From: Phallusia mammillata
Taxonomy: Eukaryota > Chordata > Ascidiacea > Phlebobranchia > Ascidiidae
Reading direction: 5' to 3'
NCBI GenBank assembly: GCA_003260075.1
Contig: QLIY01000082.1
Location: 186,001 to 250,000 of the forward strand
Length of the DNA: 64,000 nt
Below the pieces are notes generated by a model. The model made no database searches. It was not told the origin of the DNA and saw only the letters and a program-made list of their open reading frames with translations. Below, in pieces: positions 1 to 11,600 of the stretch. Made by a program: the position numbers and the translations under genes. Positions within the stretch are counted from its first letter, which is position 1, and every line of letters begins with the position of its first letter.

Positions 1-221
1 TTTACAGATGCCGATGTTATGTGTATAGGAGCCGTTTGTGTCTACAACTATTGTTTTGGGCAAAACAGCTACAGTAGTCACATTACTAAATAGTTGCAAG
101 TATTCTACAGTAAGGGTTATAACAAACAAATGGTTCATATGTTTTATACGAGTTGATGTTAAATATGTTTTGTAGGTTTGAACGTTTAAATTGAAAATTA
201 AAGAAAAACAAGAAAAGTGCC

Positions 222-3200
222 ATGTTAAAGCAAATCTTACTTCTTTTTGTTGCAAGTCTGTTTTGTCAATGCTTTTGCCAACTTCCAATCGGTAAGTAAA
301 GCAGTTTGTCTGTTATCACAAAGAAAAATTTGTCAAATTATATTTTAACGAACGTTTTAAAACTTATCTTGCTTTTTGCATTGTTGTTAACAACAGTAAT
401 TATTAAATTTTTTTCAATAAAACGTATTTCGCATGTACAAGTTCTTTGGCAGTTACGTTGAAATCAAGGTATCGTACTTTCTAAATCTGTGTTTAAGTTT
501 AAAAAAGTATAACGTAACTCAAACCTTGCAAAAAAAGTAAAAACATGGCTTGTGTTTGTGGTATACTACGCAAAACCTAAGCAATTCAAAACATTCACCC
601 GAAGAAGTTTTTCAAAACATTCACCCGAAGAAGAAGTTTTGCAACTGAGTAAACGAAAAGATAAAAGTCCAAAGCTTTCTGCTGTATTTGAAATGAAAAC
701 TACACTAAAGCAAGTGAAAAGAAGGGGGGGGGGTATTGCGGAGTTAAGTGCTTTGAAAGGCTTTTAAACTTGAAGTTTTGCAACTGAGTAAACGAAAAGA
801 TAAAAGTCCAAAGTTTTCTGCTGTATTTGAAATGAAAACTACACTAAAGCAAGTGAAAAGAATGCAATAAACTTACACACTTTTTTTAGATGATTTAATC
901 ACTGGAGAAGCTTGCGGTGGTTTATCACAAGTAGATGGTGGACTGGTTGTTTCTCATCAACCAATAAACAGACTACCGCCTCCTATTTCCAACAACATTA
1001 CGTGTTTCTTCACAATGCAATCGATCAAGTTTCGCCAAAAAGTTCGATTTGTTTTCAGGTACAACATGAACAAAATATTCAGTTTTGAATTTTGTTATTT
1101 TTGACCAAAATGCATTTTTTTCTAATGTTTTAGTTACAACATACTTTACATAACTAAAGAGGTGGTAAAACTGATTAAAGTCTTGTGAAATCCAACTCTT
1201 TTTTGCAGTAACAAAACAAAAAACTCAAAAATATTTTTGACAGGTTTTTTAACTTACCTCAATTTGGTTGTGTACTTTGAAATTTTGTTTGTTTTGTTTT
1301 TTCAGCCACTTTGCTTTAACGCCAACTGACTGTTCGATTTCATTTCTAAAGTTTTACGATGGAAGAGACAATACTGCTGACTTGCTCGACACTATATGTC
1401 CACGTAAGTTAAAATGGTTGAATATATCTCAAAATTTTAACTTAAAACCCAATTAGCTTTAATCTGGTTACCTGACAACTTGCTATCTGAAATCATGGCT
1501 GCCAAATCACCTAGGGCGTAGTCTTTTTTGTAGACATCTTTACTGTATCACAGCAAAACATAACACAGATTTTATTTGTAAAAGACGAAGTGCTTTTTTG
1601 TCATGTACAATTAAACGGTATTTTTGTTTCGACTCCATTTTGAAACGTTGTAATGATTGATTCCTTCAGGATTTTTGCCTGGGCTTTTAACTTATTAGTG
1701 TATAAAAAGCAACTAGTGTAATCATAGTACGCCAGGCCTGGTAAAGGCGTCATGCCGAATCAGCTAGATTTTTCTATCCAGTGTCTTAGCATATGGGAGT
1801 GCTTGTTGGGAGACCGACTGATTCAGTAAAACGTCTTCAATGGACTTGGCGTACTATGATTTATCGAGAAGTATGCCGTGACCACTGGTCTGCATTGACG
1901 CTTCAGTGCTGATCCCAGTATGAATATATTCATCTTAGCTCACTAGTGTAACTGATTTTTAGTGCCAATGCCAATGCCAATAATCTTTTACAATTTACAT
2001 AAATGAAGAACAAATTAAACTGGGAAGCCCACCCGCCTGTCAGCTTCAATAAAACTGACCGCTTTTTCGATTTTGTAAGTTGCAATAGCTTGAAAAAACA
2101 CACATTTCCCCTTTCTGTTGTGTTAATTTTCTAGTTGACGATGTCGTTGGCCGAGAATTCACGAGTACAAGTTTCGAACTGACCCTGGAATTGAGAGTGA
2201 CTTACACCGATGCAAATCCCCCAACTGCAAATTTCACAGGATATTATGTGGGCTATACCGACGACAGAGGTAAGGTAGTAGCATTTTTGCTTTTGAAATT
2301 ACAACTTCCAATTTTTGTTACATATAACAATCCACTATTTACTACAAACAAAGGGTAGATGTTGAGTTAAGTTTCTTTGTTTGGCAAAAGAAAACATAAC
2401 AACACACCCAGATAGATGTAGTATTACGATATTTTTGTTTCTACAAATTAAACTAACGCACTGTTGCATTTTATGCCATTAGAAAATATTGTAACCAAAA
2501 TTGTGAATACCGGTAATTTACTGAACACTTTAACCTAAAAAGTGAATTTTGTGATGCATTAAATTAAGTATAGAAAACATATTGCGATACAAGTGCACTA
2601 AAACAATCACTAAGCCAAAAATAACTGACAGCGCTAAGACGTTGTGGGGCGAAAAAAGAGGAAAACAAACGGTGGACTAAGGTTTGAACGCGCTGTCGCT
2701 ACAACGGCGAATGTAGGCTATGCAGCAAAATTGCCAATTCGAATTTAATTCATTTTCAGATCCTTGTGTGGAACCAGACATAGAGTTTATGTGTGGAAAC
2801 GGTCGTTGCATTTACAAAACATTGGAATGTGACACATACGACTCGTGTGGAGATGGCACAGATGAAGGCGGGGGGGGGGTCCAACAAACTGCAATTTCAC
2901 TACAACGACTCCAGGTACAACCACTACATCGGCTAGCACAACTTCAACGACGCCAGGTCAGCGTAAGGCAAAGTATCGGGGGGGGGGTATTTTATGCCAT
3001 TAGAAAATATTGTAACCAAAATTGTGAATTCCGGTAATTTACTAAACACGTCAACCTAAAAAAGTGAATTTTGTGAAGAGTTAAAATGAGTTTTGAAAAT
3101 TTATTGCGAAACAATTGCACTACAACAATCTCCAAGCGGAAATAACTGTACAACGCTGGGACCCTATAGCGCCATATATGGTGCGAAAAAAGAATAACAC

Positions 3201-5223
3201 AATTGGTGGATCTAGATTCTAGGTTATAAACGCGCTGTCGCTACCACGGCGAAAGATGGAACAAAATTGCCAATTCGAATTTGACCCATTTTTCAGATCC
3301 TTGCGTGGAACCAGACATTGAGCTTATGTGTGGAAACGGCCGTTGCATTTACAAAACGTTGGAATGTGACACATACGACTCGTGTGGAGATGGCACAGAT
3401 GAAGGCACCGGCCCCCCAACAAACTGCAATTTTACTACAACGACACCAGGTACAACCACTACACCGGCTAGCACAACTTCAACGACGCCAGGTCAGCGTA
3501 AGGCAAAGTATCAACGCAACATTTTTAACATTGTTATAGTACCATCAATTTGAGGAGCCATCAGTTGCGCATTCAAATGTGAAAATATACAAATTACTTA
3601 AGAAGAGCGCACACGATCGGCGTCAGCTATTTTATTTTCGAAGCAGAAATATTAATTTTGCCTGTTTAGTTAACACCGCCAGTTTCTGTCTTATTCCAAT
3701 AGAAATAAAAATTGTGATTTTTTTAATTTGACTTTTGGGAAGGTTAAATATGTTTTCAAACAATTTTTCGGGCCAAAATAAATAATAAAATGTTTTTTCG
3801 TGAAAACAAAAAAAATTGCTATTTTAATTTACATTTAAACCAAAAAGACCTCAAAATTTCACGTTTGCGAGGCTCCTATTTTTAAATAACTATTAGCGCA
3901 AAATGAAACCACTTCGAACAAAATCCGATAAGTTTTGCTTCCGGCCATGCAGAGTTTCGTCCGACGCAACCCATCAACAACCGACCACCGCAGCCTAATA
4001 TTCCAGCAGTTCCTAACATACCTGATGTTTTCAATTCCGATATAACAGATCCAACCACGACTACTCCTACAACACCGACCACCACTGTCACCATAGCAAC
4101 CACCACTGCGTCGAGCACGGCCGACGATTCAGTGAATCTTGTCATCATCGATCTAACTCCTCTCTACATCATATTAACCCTCACCTTCGCGCTTTTTGTC
4201 AGCTACCTCGTGTACAGCTTGCTGTCGATTCAATGCTTTAAAGCTGGCATGACTTCGTGCTTGCATCATTGCTGTTTGACGGCGATTCGCCGCAGACGAA
4301 TATGGAAAGAAAACGTGGAAGAAAAGGTGAATATGTTCAGTTGAATCATAACACGCCAGGCCGATTGAAGGCGTTTTACCGAATCAGCCAGTCACCAAGC
4401 ATTCACCATATGGCAAGGCATAACCTAAACGAGAAAAATCTAGCCTGCGGTGGGACTCGAACCGAAGGTATGTTGATTTCGTTTGGCGAAAGAAATGTTA
4501 GGCAAGGGCAAGGATATGGGCGGTACGCATGTCAATCCAACAAACATCAAGATAACCATTTGGACAAAAAATATTTTTATTAATAACGAAAGTGGCCTGG
4601 GCTAAAAAATCTATCCTGCTGTGGGATTCGAACCCACGAAAAAAGCTTACCCAGGCATTTTTTCAAACAAAAAAGATCTTCGTCCCTACTATGAAGCTAA
4701 CATGTGCTGCATACAAGGCAGGCAACGGTGCCTGTTATTCGACTTTCGAGGGGTTCTCCACTGAGCCTTTGTAGCTCAGTTGATAGAACGCGAGTCCCAG
4801 TAAGACTCCTGTCGTGGGTACGAATCCCACCGCAGGCTAGATTTTTCGCTACTATGCCTTGCTATATGGGAATGCCGGGGAGACCGGCCTGATTCGGTAT
4901 TGCACCTTCAATAGACCGGTCGTAGGCTACAATGATTTGTTAAACAAAAGTTTATACTTCTATGTTACAAAGCGACGTTTTGCGCGAATTTGCAAGTTGC
5001 TGTGTTTGTTTTCCAGTCGAATGGACGTTTAAGACGCAAAATCACTCCCGAAAACCGAAACACAAGCATGATAATCGAAAACCTGAGCACGTGTGACCTT
5101 CAGAGAAACGGCAAGGTCGCCATGGATGGGAAGGAGTCTGTGTACGCCACCGCCGCTAGCGCTAATGGAAATAGCTTGGCGGATAAAAACACGATTTCGG
5201 AATCGTTGATAAGAAATGCTTAG
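222..5223 (+). CDS. CUB and LDL-receptor class A domain type I membrane protein (7 exons, 417 aa)
   Basis: Exons 222-291, 890-1058, 1306-1403, 2135-2269, 3297-3497, 3953-4326 and 5017-5223 join in frame with GT-AG sites to give 417 residues ending in TAG. Residues 1-20 are a signal peptide ([15 protein letters not shown]...). Residues ~32-157 form a CUB domain (ACGG start, the CUB cysteines, FYDGRD). Residues 160-201 form one LDLa module with six cysteines (160, 169, 174, 181, 187, 201) and the acidic calcium site CGDGTDE. A Thr/Ser/Pro-rich mucin-like stalk follows, then one membrane segment near 293-315 and a ~100-residue basic tail. A diverged copy of exon 5 lies in the preceding intron (2760-2966) but is broken by two ten-G runs, so I treat it as an assembly duplicate. 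AATAAA occurs at 5480-5485. The domain set suggests an extracellular protein-binding receptor; the ligand is unknown. The exon 5 donor could be 3491 or 3498; both keep frame. Confidence 0.85.
638..860 (+). repeat. Short direct duplication with ten-G insert in intron 1
   Basis: About 85 bases beginning GTTTTGCAACTGAGTAAACG (638-722) recur at 774-860 with one or two changes. A ten-G run (724-733) and a short non-matching stretch lie between them. Confidence 0.75.
1721..1860. mobile_element. Foldback MITE, 140 bp
   Basis: Begins ATCATAGTACGCCAGGCC and ends with the inverted counterpart GGACTTGGCGTACTATGAT. The arms (CCGAATCAG against CTGATTCAG) continue pairing towards the centre. The same termini bound the longer tRNA-containing elements near 4346-4945 and 37211-38045, so this is the short member of that family. 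It lies in intron 3 of the CUB/LDLa gene. Confidence 0.75.
2470..3065 (+). repeat. Duplicated LDLa exon region broken by ten-G runs
   Basis: Sequence from about 2470 to 2977, containing the LDLa exon, is repeated with substitutions from about 2988 onward. The join is a ten-G run at 2978-2987. A second ten-G run (2870-2879) replaces the GC-rich bases after the GTDEG codons inside the first copy and destroys its frame. The second copy (exon 3297-3497) is intact. I read this as two allelic contig ends placed head to tail. Confidence 0.7.
4346..4945. mobile_element. Long foldback element with tRNA-like sequence
   Basis: The left arm (ATCATAACACGCCAGGCCG) and the right arm (ending ACCGGTCGTAGGCTACAATGAT) are inverted relatives of the 140-bp foldback at 1721. 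Pieces of tRNA T-arm (GATTCGAACCCAC type) occur in both orientations inside. It fills most of intron 6 of the CUB/LDLa gene. Confidence 0.6.
4764..4838 (+). tRNA. tRNA-like sequence (degenerate, element-borne)
   Basis: A cloverleaf can be drawn: acceptor GCCTTTG/CGCAGGC, D-arm TAGCTCAGTTGATAGAAC, five-pair anticodon stem GAGTC/GACTC with loop CCAGTAA (would read AGT), and T-arm GTGGG/CCCAC with loop TACGAAT. Position 33 is C instead of U and the T-loop lacks the usual TTC. It lies inside a foldback repeat, so it is probably a tRNA-derived part of a mobile element rather than a working tRNA gene. Confidence 0.45.
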
Positions 5224-7842
5224 AAAGGGAAACTGAGGTCAAAGTTATGAATCGACTTGAATTCATTTCCTTATTGACTTTACTTTACTTGAGCCAACTT
5301 AAATCTTTGATAACGACTTAAATAGACTAAGTTATTCGAACTTGTTTTACTCTACCTGTATTTAACACTTCTTATGTAAAAAAATAATACGCTGGTCTTA
5401 TGAATCAGACACACTTTGTATTGTTAACAATTATGTGTCAACGAAAAAAATTGCAAACAAAATTCAAACTTAACAAATGAATAAATCCTGTACAAAGCTG
5501 TAAATTTTTGCTCGCGCGTTTTTTAGGTTTGTTTCTTTTGCAACCCCGAGACCGTAAGATGTTTTTGTGAGCCGGCAACTCACTGTGAAAAACCCAAGTA
5601 TTTTAAATTTATAGTACGTACGGTTTCATGGATTTTTGTGCTTGCTAACAGATACTGATGGTACTGTTAGGGCGAAATTTATGCTTTTCACAAAGACGAT
5701 ATACTTACACATTTAATGACATTTCAGCTTACTTTTGCCGCTGATCGTTTAGTTGTTGGGGGGGGGGCAACCAAAGTATTTTAAATCTATAGTACGTACG
5801 GTTTCATCGATTTTTGTGCTTGCTAACAGATGCTGATGGCCCTGTTAAGGCGAAATTTATGCTTTTCACAAGGACGATATACTTACACATTTGAACTCAT
5901 TTAATGACATTTCAGCTTACTTTTGCCGCTGATCGTTTAGTTGTTTGAAGAAACATTGAATAATGCAAACTATACAATCGTTGTCTACGCTGGGCGCTAA
6001 CCTGAAATCAATAACAGTACAGTATCAGGTAATGCTTCCACGTTGAGCTACCAACTAGCAATTTAAATCAAGCTTTATGCTTCATGAACCGACCTTTAAT
6101 AACGTACCCAGAAACCAGTAATACACAGTCATCAGTAATTATTCAGGGCACAGGTTATTTTTGCTCCCAAAGCAGTCAATGATCGTTGAATTTTTTCGTA
6201 ATGTTTCGGTTCTGCAGGACCCTGTTACAAGTGCTTCCTCTACCAGTCTCTTCAGACAAATAGCATTAAGTTATCCTTTTGGTGGGGGGGGGGTTACAGT
6301 CATCAGTAATTATTCAGGGCACAGTTTATTTTTGCTCCCAAAGCAGTCAATGATCGTTGAATTTTTTCACAATGTTTCGGTTCTGCAGGACCCTGTTACA
6401 AGTGCCTCCTCTACCAGTCTCTTCAGACAAATAGCATTAAGTTATCCTTTTGGTTACGACAACTAATGCCGAAAACGATACTTCGTATTTCTGTCAATGC
6501 ATAACATTTGTAATTTAGAGCTTTCAAATTCAACCAACGTGTATAGACAGTGTAGTACTTCTTATGAGATGAAAAGCACTTGAAGAGTTCAGAGTAAGAC
6601 AAAGTTTTTACACAGAGAACATTTTCCAATCTGAAAGGGACAATGTCTTTGCTGATTACATAAAGCATTAGAATCAAAAATGCTCTTTACAGGCATGGGC
6701 CAAAATACTACTCTACAAACAAAAATCAATTTTTAGTTGAATAATTTTTCTATATGCTTTAGTTGCATAAAACCCATATTCTTTTTAAAAAAGTGCACTG
6801 AGTTCATTAAAATACCTTCAAGTAATTTTTGGAAAGGGGTTGCATTACTACAAAATGGTTTGCAACCACTGCAAAATATGTACAATATTTTTATCTACAT
6901 GAAAGCATCTCTCCATTGCAGTATCAAAGATCATCAAAAACACATTTACAACTAACATTGACATTAAAACTGTTGCTCAAGATACAGGGAATTAGAACCA
7001 AAAACTACTTCAACAGCTTAATCTTTTGTTATTGGCAACCTAAAACCGACTCAATAATAGATGCAGTGGTGGGATTCAGCCGGTTCTGTAGGACTGTCTC
7101 ACAATATTTGATGAGATCAGCGAACCGGTTAGCATTACTGGTTACTGTCAATTGACCTTTTGGCAACAGAACCAGCTGAAAAATATGACTTTTGTGATAG
7201 AACTGGCTGACAAAAAAATTTGATCCCAACACTGAATAAATGTACATATTTTTTCGACATGTTAACATTATTGAAGCTGTTTCACTGCCACATAATTTTA
7301 AGTGGTTAAAATGAGCTTGTCAAGTGGGGGGGGGGGATTTTTTCGACATGCTAACGTTATTGAGGCCGTTTCACTGCCACATAATTTTAAGTGGTTAAAA
7401 TGAGCTTGTCAAGTGCTTATGTACAATAGTCACCAAAATCACTACACAAAATGATGCATATCGGACTTCTGAAGCAATTAGGATTCAACATACAGTAAAT
7501 CGCCGCACAAATTGAACTTTAAGAAGACACAATGAAAAACAATTGCTATGTACATACAGAAATGGCGCTAAAATATGACAACATAAAATAATAAACAATT
7601 CAAAAAGAGTAATTTTTGAACATTTACATAAAATAAATGCCAGTGGTTGGCAAGGTGACAAAAATATTAACAATCAAATCATGTTTATTTCAGTCAATCT
7701 ATATGTTTTCGTATCCATCCATTTTTTGGCACTTGCTAAAAAAATGCATGTAAAAAAAACAAGTCACCCAATTTTTTTAAAAACTTAAAAACAAAAAGTG
7801 CCAAATGTTTGTAAATCAAAACTAGAATGTTACAAGGTCATT
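5224..7842. other. Intergenic, convergent 3' ends, repeats and joins
   Basis: No convincing gene. It holds the 3' UTR of the CUB/LDLa gene, two diverged direct duplications separated by ten-G runs (5758-5767 and 6284-6293), a hAT-type MITE (7064-7234) and another duplicated join at 7326-7336. AT-rich open frames here are not supported by splice sites or composition. A TTTATT at 7684-7689 is a possible polyA signal, on the minus strand, for the RIPK-like gene. Confidence 0.6.
7064..7234. mobile_element. hAT-type MITE, CAGTGGTGGGATTC family
   Basis: Termini CAGTGGTGGGATTCAGCC and ...TTTGATCCCAACACTG are inverted. The flanking 8-base duplication is AATAGATG/AATAAATG. Relatives occur at about 30101-30240, 32141-32317, 34892-35041 and 40528-40713. 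Confidence 0.7.
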
Positions 7843-8682
7843 TCAGGGTTGGAGTTTGAAAGCAATTGCCGATTCTCCAATGTTCCACAACACATGTGCC
7901 AAGCGACCGACCGGCACCTGTGAACCTTGAATTGTTTCCCATCGTTTAATGGTTTGAAATGCCTGCAAAAAAGGTTTTAGTGTGTTTATGTCAGGTATTC
8001 ATATTCTTGTCCCTTGGTTAAGCAAGAAACCTTATTGCAACGCAGTCTGGTAAATTCAATATTTGTCTTTTCATTTTCGTAAATATTTGACAAACCCTAC
8101 CCCGTTTAATCACTAAATGCAACCTTACTGATTACAAAAGTGGTTCTTTACCTTGTTGGTATCACAAGAACAACCGATAAATTTAAATCACTTTCTTTAA
8201 AACACAAAACAAACATATACCATATATTTTTGACCAAAACATAAAAAAACATTAGCGTTAGGCAAAAAAACGTTTAAAACAGTATGTATTTCCTTCAGGA
8301 AAGAAGACCTATGAAATAACTAACAACTAGATTTTCATGAAGAATGTCATCAAGGTACTAAAAGATGACAATGTGTTTACCCATGAATAACTGTCCAATC
8401 ACACGTTTTGGAGTAATTACCTTTAGATTCCAGGGTTTAAAAGTTGTTGTAAAAAATATTTTGAATACCAAGAATCAAAATTTTTAATTTAACCAAAATT
8501 CATGTTAAGAATCACTAATTTGGTCTGTACCTTCTCATACAGTCCATCCCTGTCATAATCATGGTTGATGGCATCGATGCTGCCTTCAGGCAAACTCATG
8601 TTTCTTGCCATTCGTTTCCATTTATGTCCAATATTAACTGCCACTAAATCTGCATCAACTGTGGTCATCGCACGCTGTGAAT
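7843..8682 (-). other. Death-domain exons of the RIPK-like gene
   Basis: The last two exons (8682-8531 and 7962-7843) encode about 90 residues. They contain the death-domain pattern: a Trp helix (GHKWKRMARNMSL), an acidic turn (EGSIDAINHDYDRDGLYEK), a helix with WETIQGS, and a final helix (VGRLAHVLWNIGESAIAFKL) before TGA. This resembles the RIPK1/FADD/TNFR type; DEATH-superfamily folds assemble signalling complexes by self-association. Confidence 0.8.
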
Positions 8683-11600
8683 CTACAGAGAAGTAAAAAT
8701 TCAGAACAGTTAGATTGAAATGTCGGTTGCTATATTAGATGCAAACCTGATGCGGGAATTGCTTGGAAATCTGGAATAGAGTCTTGTGGTGCAAGAGGCC
8801 TAAAATTTCCTGATTCTGCCGGTGGTTGGTTAACCACAACATTTACTGCAATCACAAAACAACTGATGTCTTGTAACAATAATGGCAGAGAGGTTTATAA
8901 ATAACTTGTTTGTTTGATTGATGTTTTCTCCTCAGTGGGCCAGAATTTGTAATGCTTTCAATGAGATGCTGCTGTAAATCCCTTAGTCAGTTTAGCGGGA
9001 CCAGCACGAACTTACAGGTCTACAACAATCTTATTTAGACTTGGATAGTGCTACTTTTAAATTGTGTGCAATATGAAAACGTCTCCAATACTGAACAATA
9101 CTTATTCATTTTGTCACAATTAACAAAAGAAGGCATTTGTTCGCGAACAATCAAGTTGATACTTCCAGTCTTGTTTGTGAAGTAACAAATAGCACGCCAA
9201 TAGTCAACAAAACACAGAAAAGTTTCAAAAAGGACTTCCAAATTTGATTAAAGTATCCTCGCAATACAGCTTACCATGGGTTGAACTTCCAGCATGTGGA
9301 ATACTGGTAGAAAATCCCACCCTGCCTGATGTGTTTAACCCTGGCATCTCGGAGAATGGGGTTGCACAATCACCCTCAGCTGCACTCTCACCACCAATTT
9401 GCATGGGTTCTGATTCACTGATGCTTTCATCGTTGTTATTCTGCATGAAATAAAGTTTAACCATGACATTAAGCTTGGTTGCAAACAAACTGAATAGAAA
9501 GTTGTATAAACGATAAAGCATGTCACTTTTTATGTGTATTAGGGCAATTATTTTCCTTCATGAAACAAAACTGTCTTGGTTAGTAACCCTATTACTGTGG
9601 AGAAGGATTTACCTGTACAAGTGAACTATCCGGTGACTGTAAATCTCTCAGCATAGATGGTGTTTCCTCCGCTATTAAACTCAATTGCTCTGGTGGTGCT
9701 TCCACTGGTGCCTGTGCCTGTTCTCCAACCGCTGGTGCCTCCACAGGATTTGGATTCACCAATATAGTAGGAGTTGGTTGTGCAATTGGGTTACGTCGGT
9801 GAGACTGGTTATTTGCTGGTTCGGGACTTTCACCATTTGCTGGTTGAGCAACCTCCATTGGATTTGGATTTACCAATATGGTTGGTGTTGGTTGTGCAAT
9901 TTGATTATGTCGGCGAGGCTGGTTGTTTGCTGGTTCAGGACTTTCACCACTCGCAGAAGATTGACCAACTTCCATGAAATTTGGATTTGGGTTCACCAAT
10001 ATGGTTGGTGTTGGTTGTGCAATTATGTTGCGTCTTTGAGACTGGTTGTTTGCTGGTGCAGGGTTGTTACCATTTGCAGAAGATTGACCAACTTCCATTG
10101 GATTTGGATTGACACAAATGGTTGGGGTTGGTTGTGCAATTGGACCACGTGGTTGTGTCCGGTTCAAAGCTGGTGCAGAAGCTTCACCGTTTCCAGAAGC
10201 TTGGTTCGAAGAGGGTTGGTTTAAACTGGAAAGGTCAACATATATTGTTGGGGTTGCTTGCGCTACTGGTCTAGCTCTTGCAGGTTGAAGTGGGGGTCTG
10301 GTCTGGGGTTGGGGATCGGGGTTCACTAAGATTGTTGGGGTGGGTTGAGCGGGGGGGGGGCGCAATCAGACCACGTGGTTGTGTTCGGTTCAAAGCTGGT
10401 GCAGTAGCTCCAATGTTTCCGGGAGCTTGGTTTGAAGAGGGTTGGTTTAAGCTAGAAAGGTCAACATATATTGTTGGAGTTGCTTGTGCTACAACTTGTC
10501 TAGCTCTTGCAGGTTGGAGTGGGGGTCTGGGCTGGGGTTGGGGATCAGGGTTCACTAAAATTGTTGGGGTTGGTTGAGCAATTCGGGGTTGTGGAGCTTG
10601 TACCCCTGGGTGGTTGTTATCTTCGTCCATTTCTGACTCTGGAGCTGCAACCTAACAACAGGAAAAGCAATGATCCTACGGTCTTCTTCAGGTGCATTTT
10701 TTGTGTGTTTTATCGTCTTTGATTTTTTATGACAACTTCGTGTTTTGGGGGGGGGGTGACTGCTGGAAGAGCTACATATTTGTTTATACCTTTAAGTCCC
10801 TTATTCACGTAACAAACATGTTTGGCTGTGCCTTCAATATGAACAAAACCTAAACTTGCTACGAAAAATACCTATTTCAAACAATCAGATTCTTATTGGG
10901 GATTGTACCTGGGCTGGAGCAAAAAGGGGGGGGGGTATGGGGTTGCCGAGCTTGAACCCCTGGGTGGTTGTTATCGTCGTCCATTTCTGACTCTGGAGCT
11001 GCAACCTAGCAACAGGAAAAGCAATAATCCTATGGTCATCTTCAGGTACATGTTTTGTGTGTTTTATCGTCTTTGATTTTTTATGACAACTTCGTGTTTT
11101 CATTTTATGTCACTACCCTGATGAAGGTGTCTCGTATGGGACATCGAAACGTCGGCATATTGGGGGGGGGGCAAAGACTGCTGGAAGAGCTACATATTTG
11201 TTTATACCTTTAAGTACCTTATTCACATAACAAACATGGCTGTGCCTTCAATATGAACAAAACCTAAACTTGCTATGAAAAATACCTATTTTAAACAATC
11301 AGATTCTTATTGGGGATTGTACCTGGGCTGGAGCAAAAACTTCAGTGGTACATGAAACCTGGGCATGGATGCCGCGTTGTACAACCTCATCGCGAATTGG
11401 AACAGGCACCGCAAATAAGGGTTGCTGCTGAGGCATTGGGGCGGGGCGATCGTGTGCTGCAAGAATTGCAGCCTGCAAAATAAGTTCAAATATTTATCCA
11501 AAAGTGTATAGAGTAGTTCAGTTATGTAAATGGAGTAGTAGTTTTATTTAAACAAAGGGCATAACAAAGATGGGAGGTGAGGTGGGATCCATTAGATTAG

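Noticed and set aside
6161..6466. 101-codon frame with an internal repeat
   Set aside because: The repeat inside the frame is the duplicated join at 6284-6293, so the open frame is accidental.
9685..10224. Plus-strand open frame rich in Trp
   Set aside because: It is antisense to the RIPK-like linker exon; its repeats mirror the minus-strand protein repeats.
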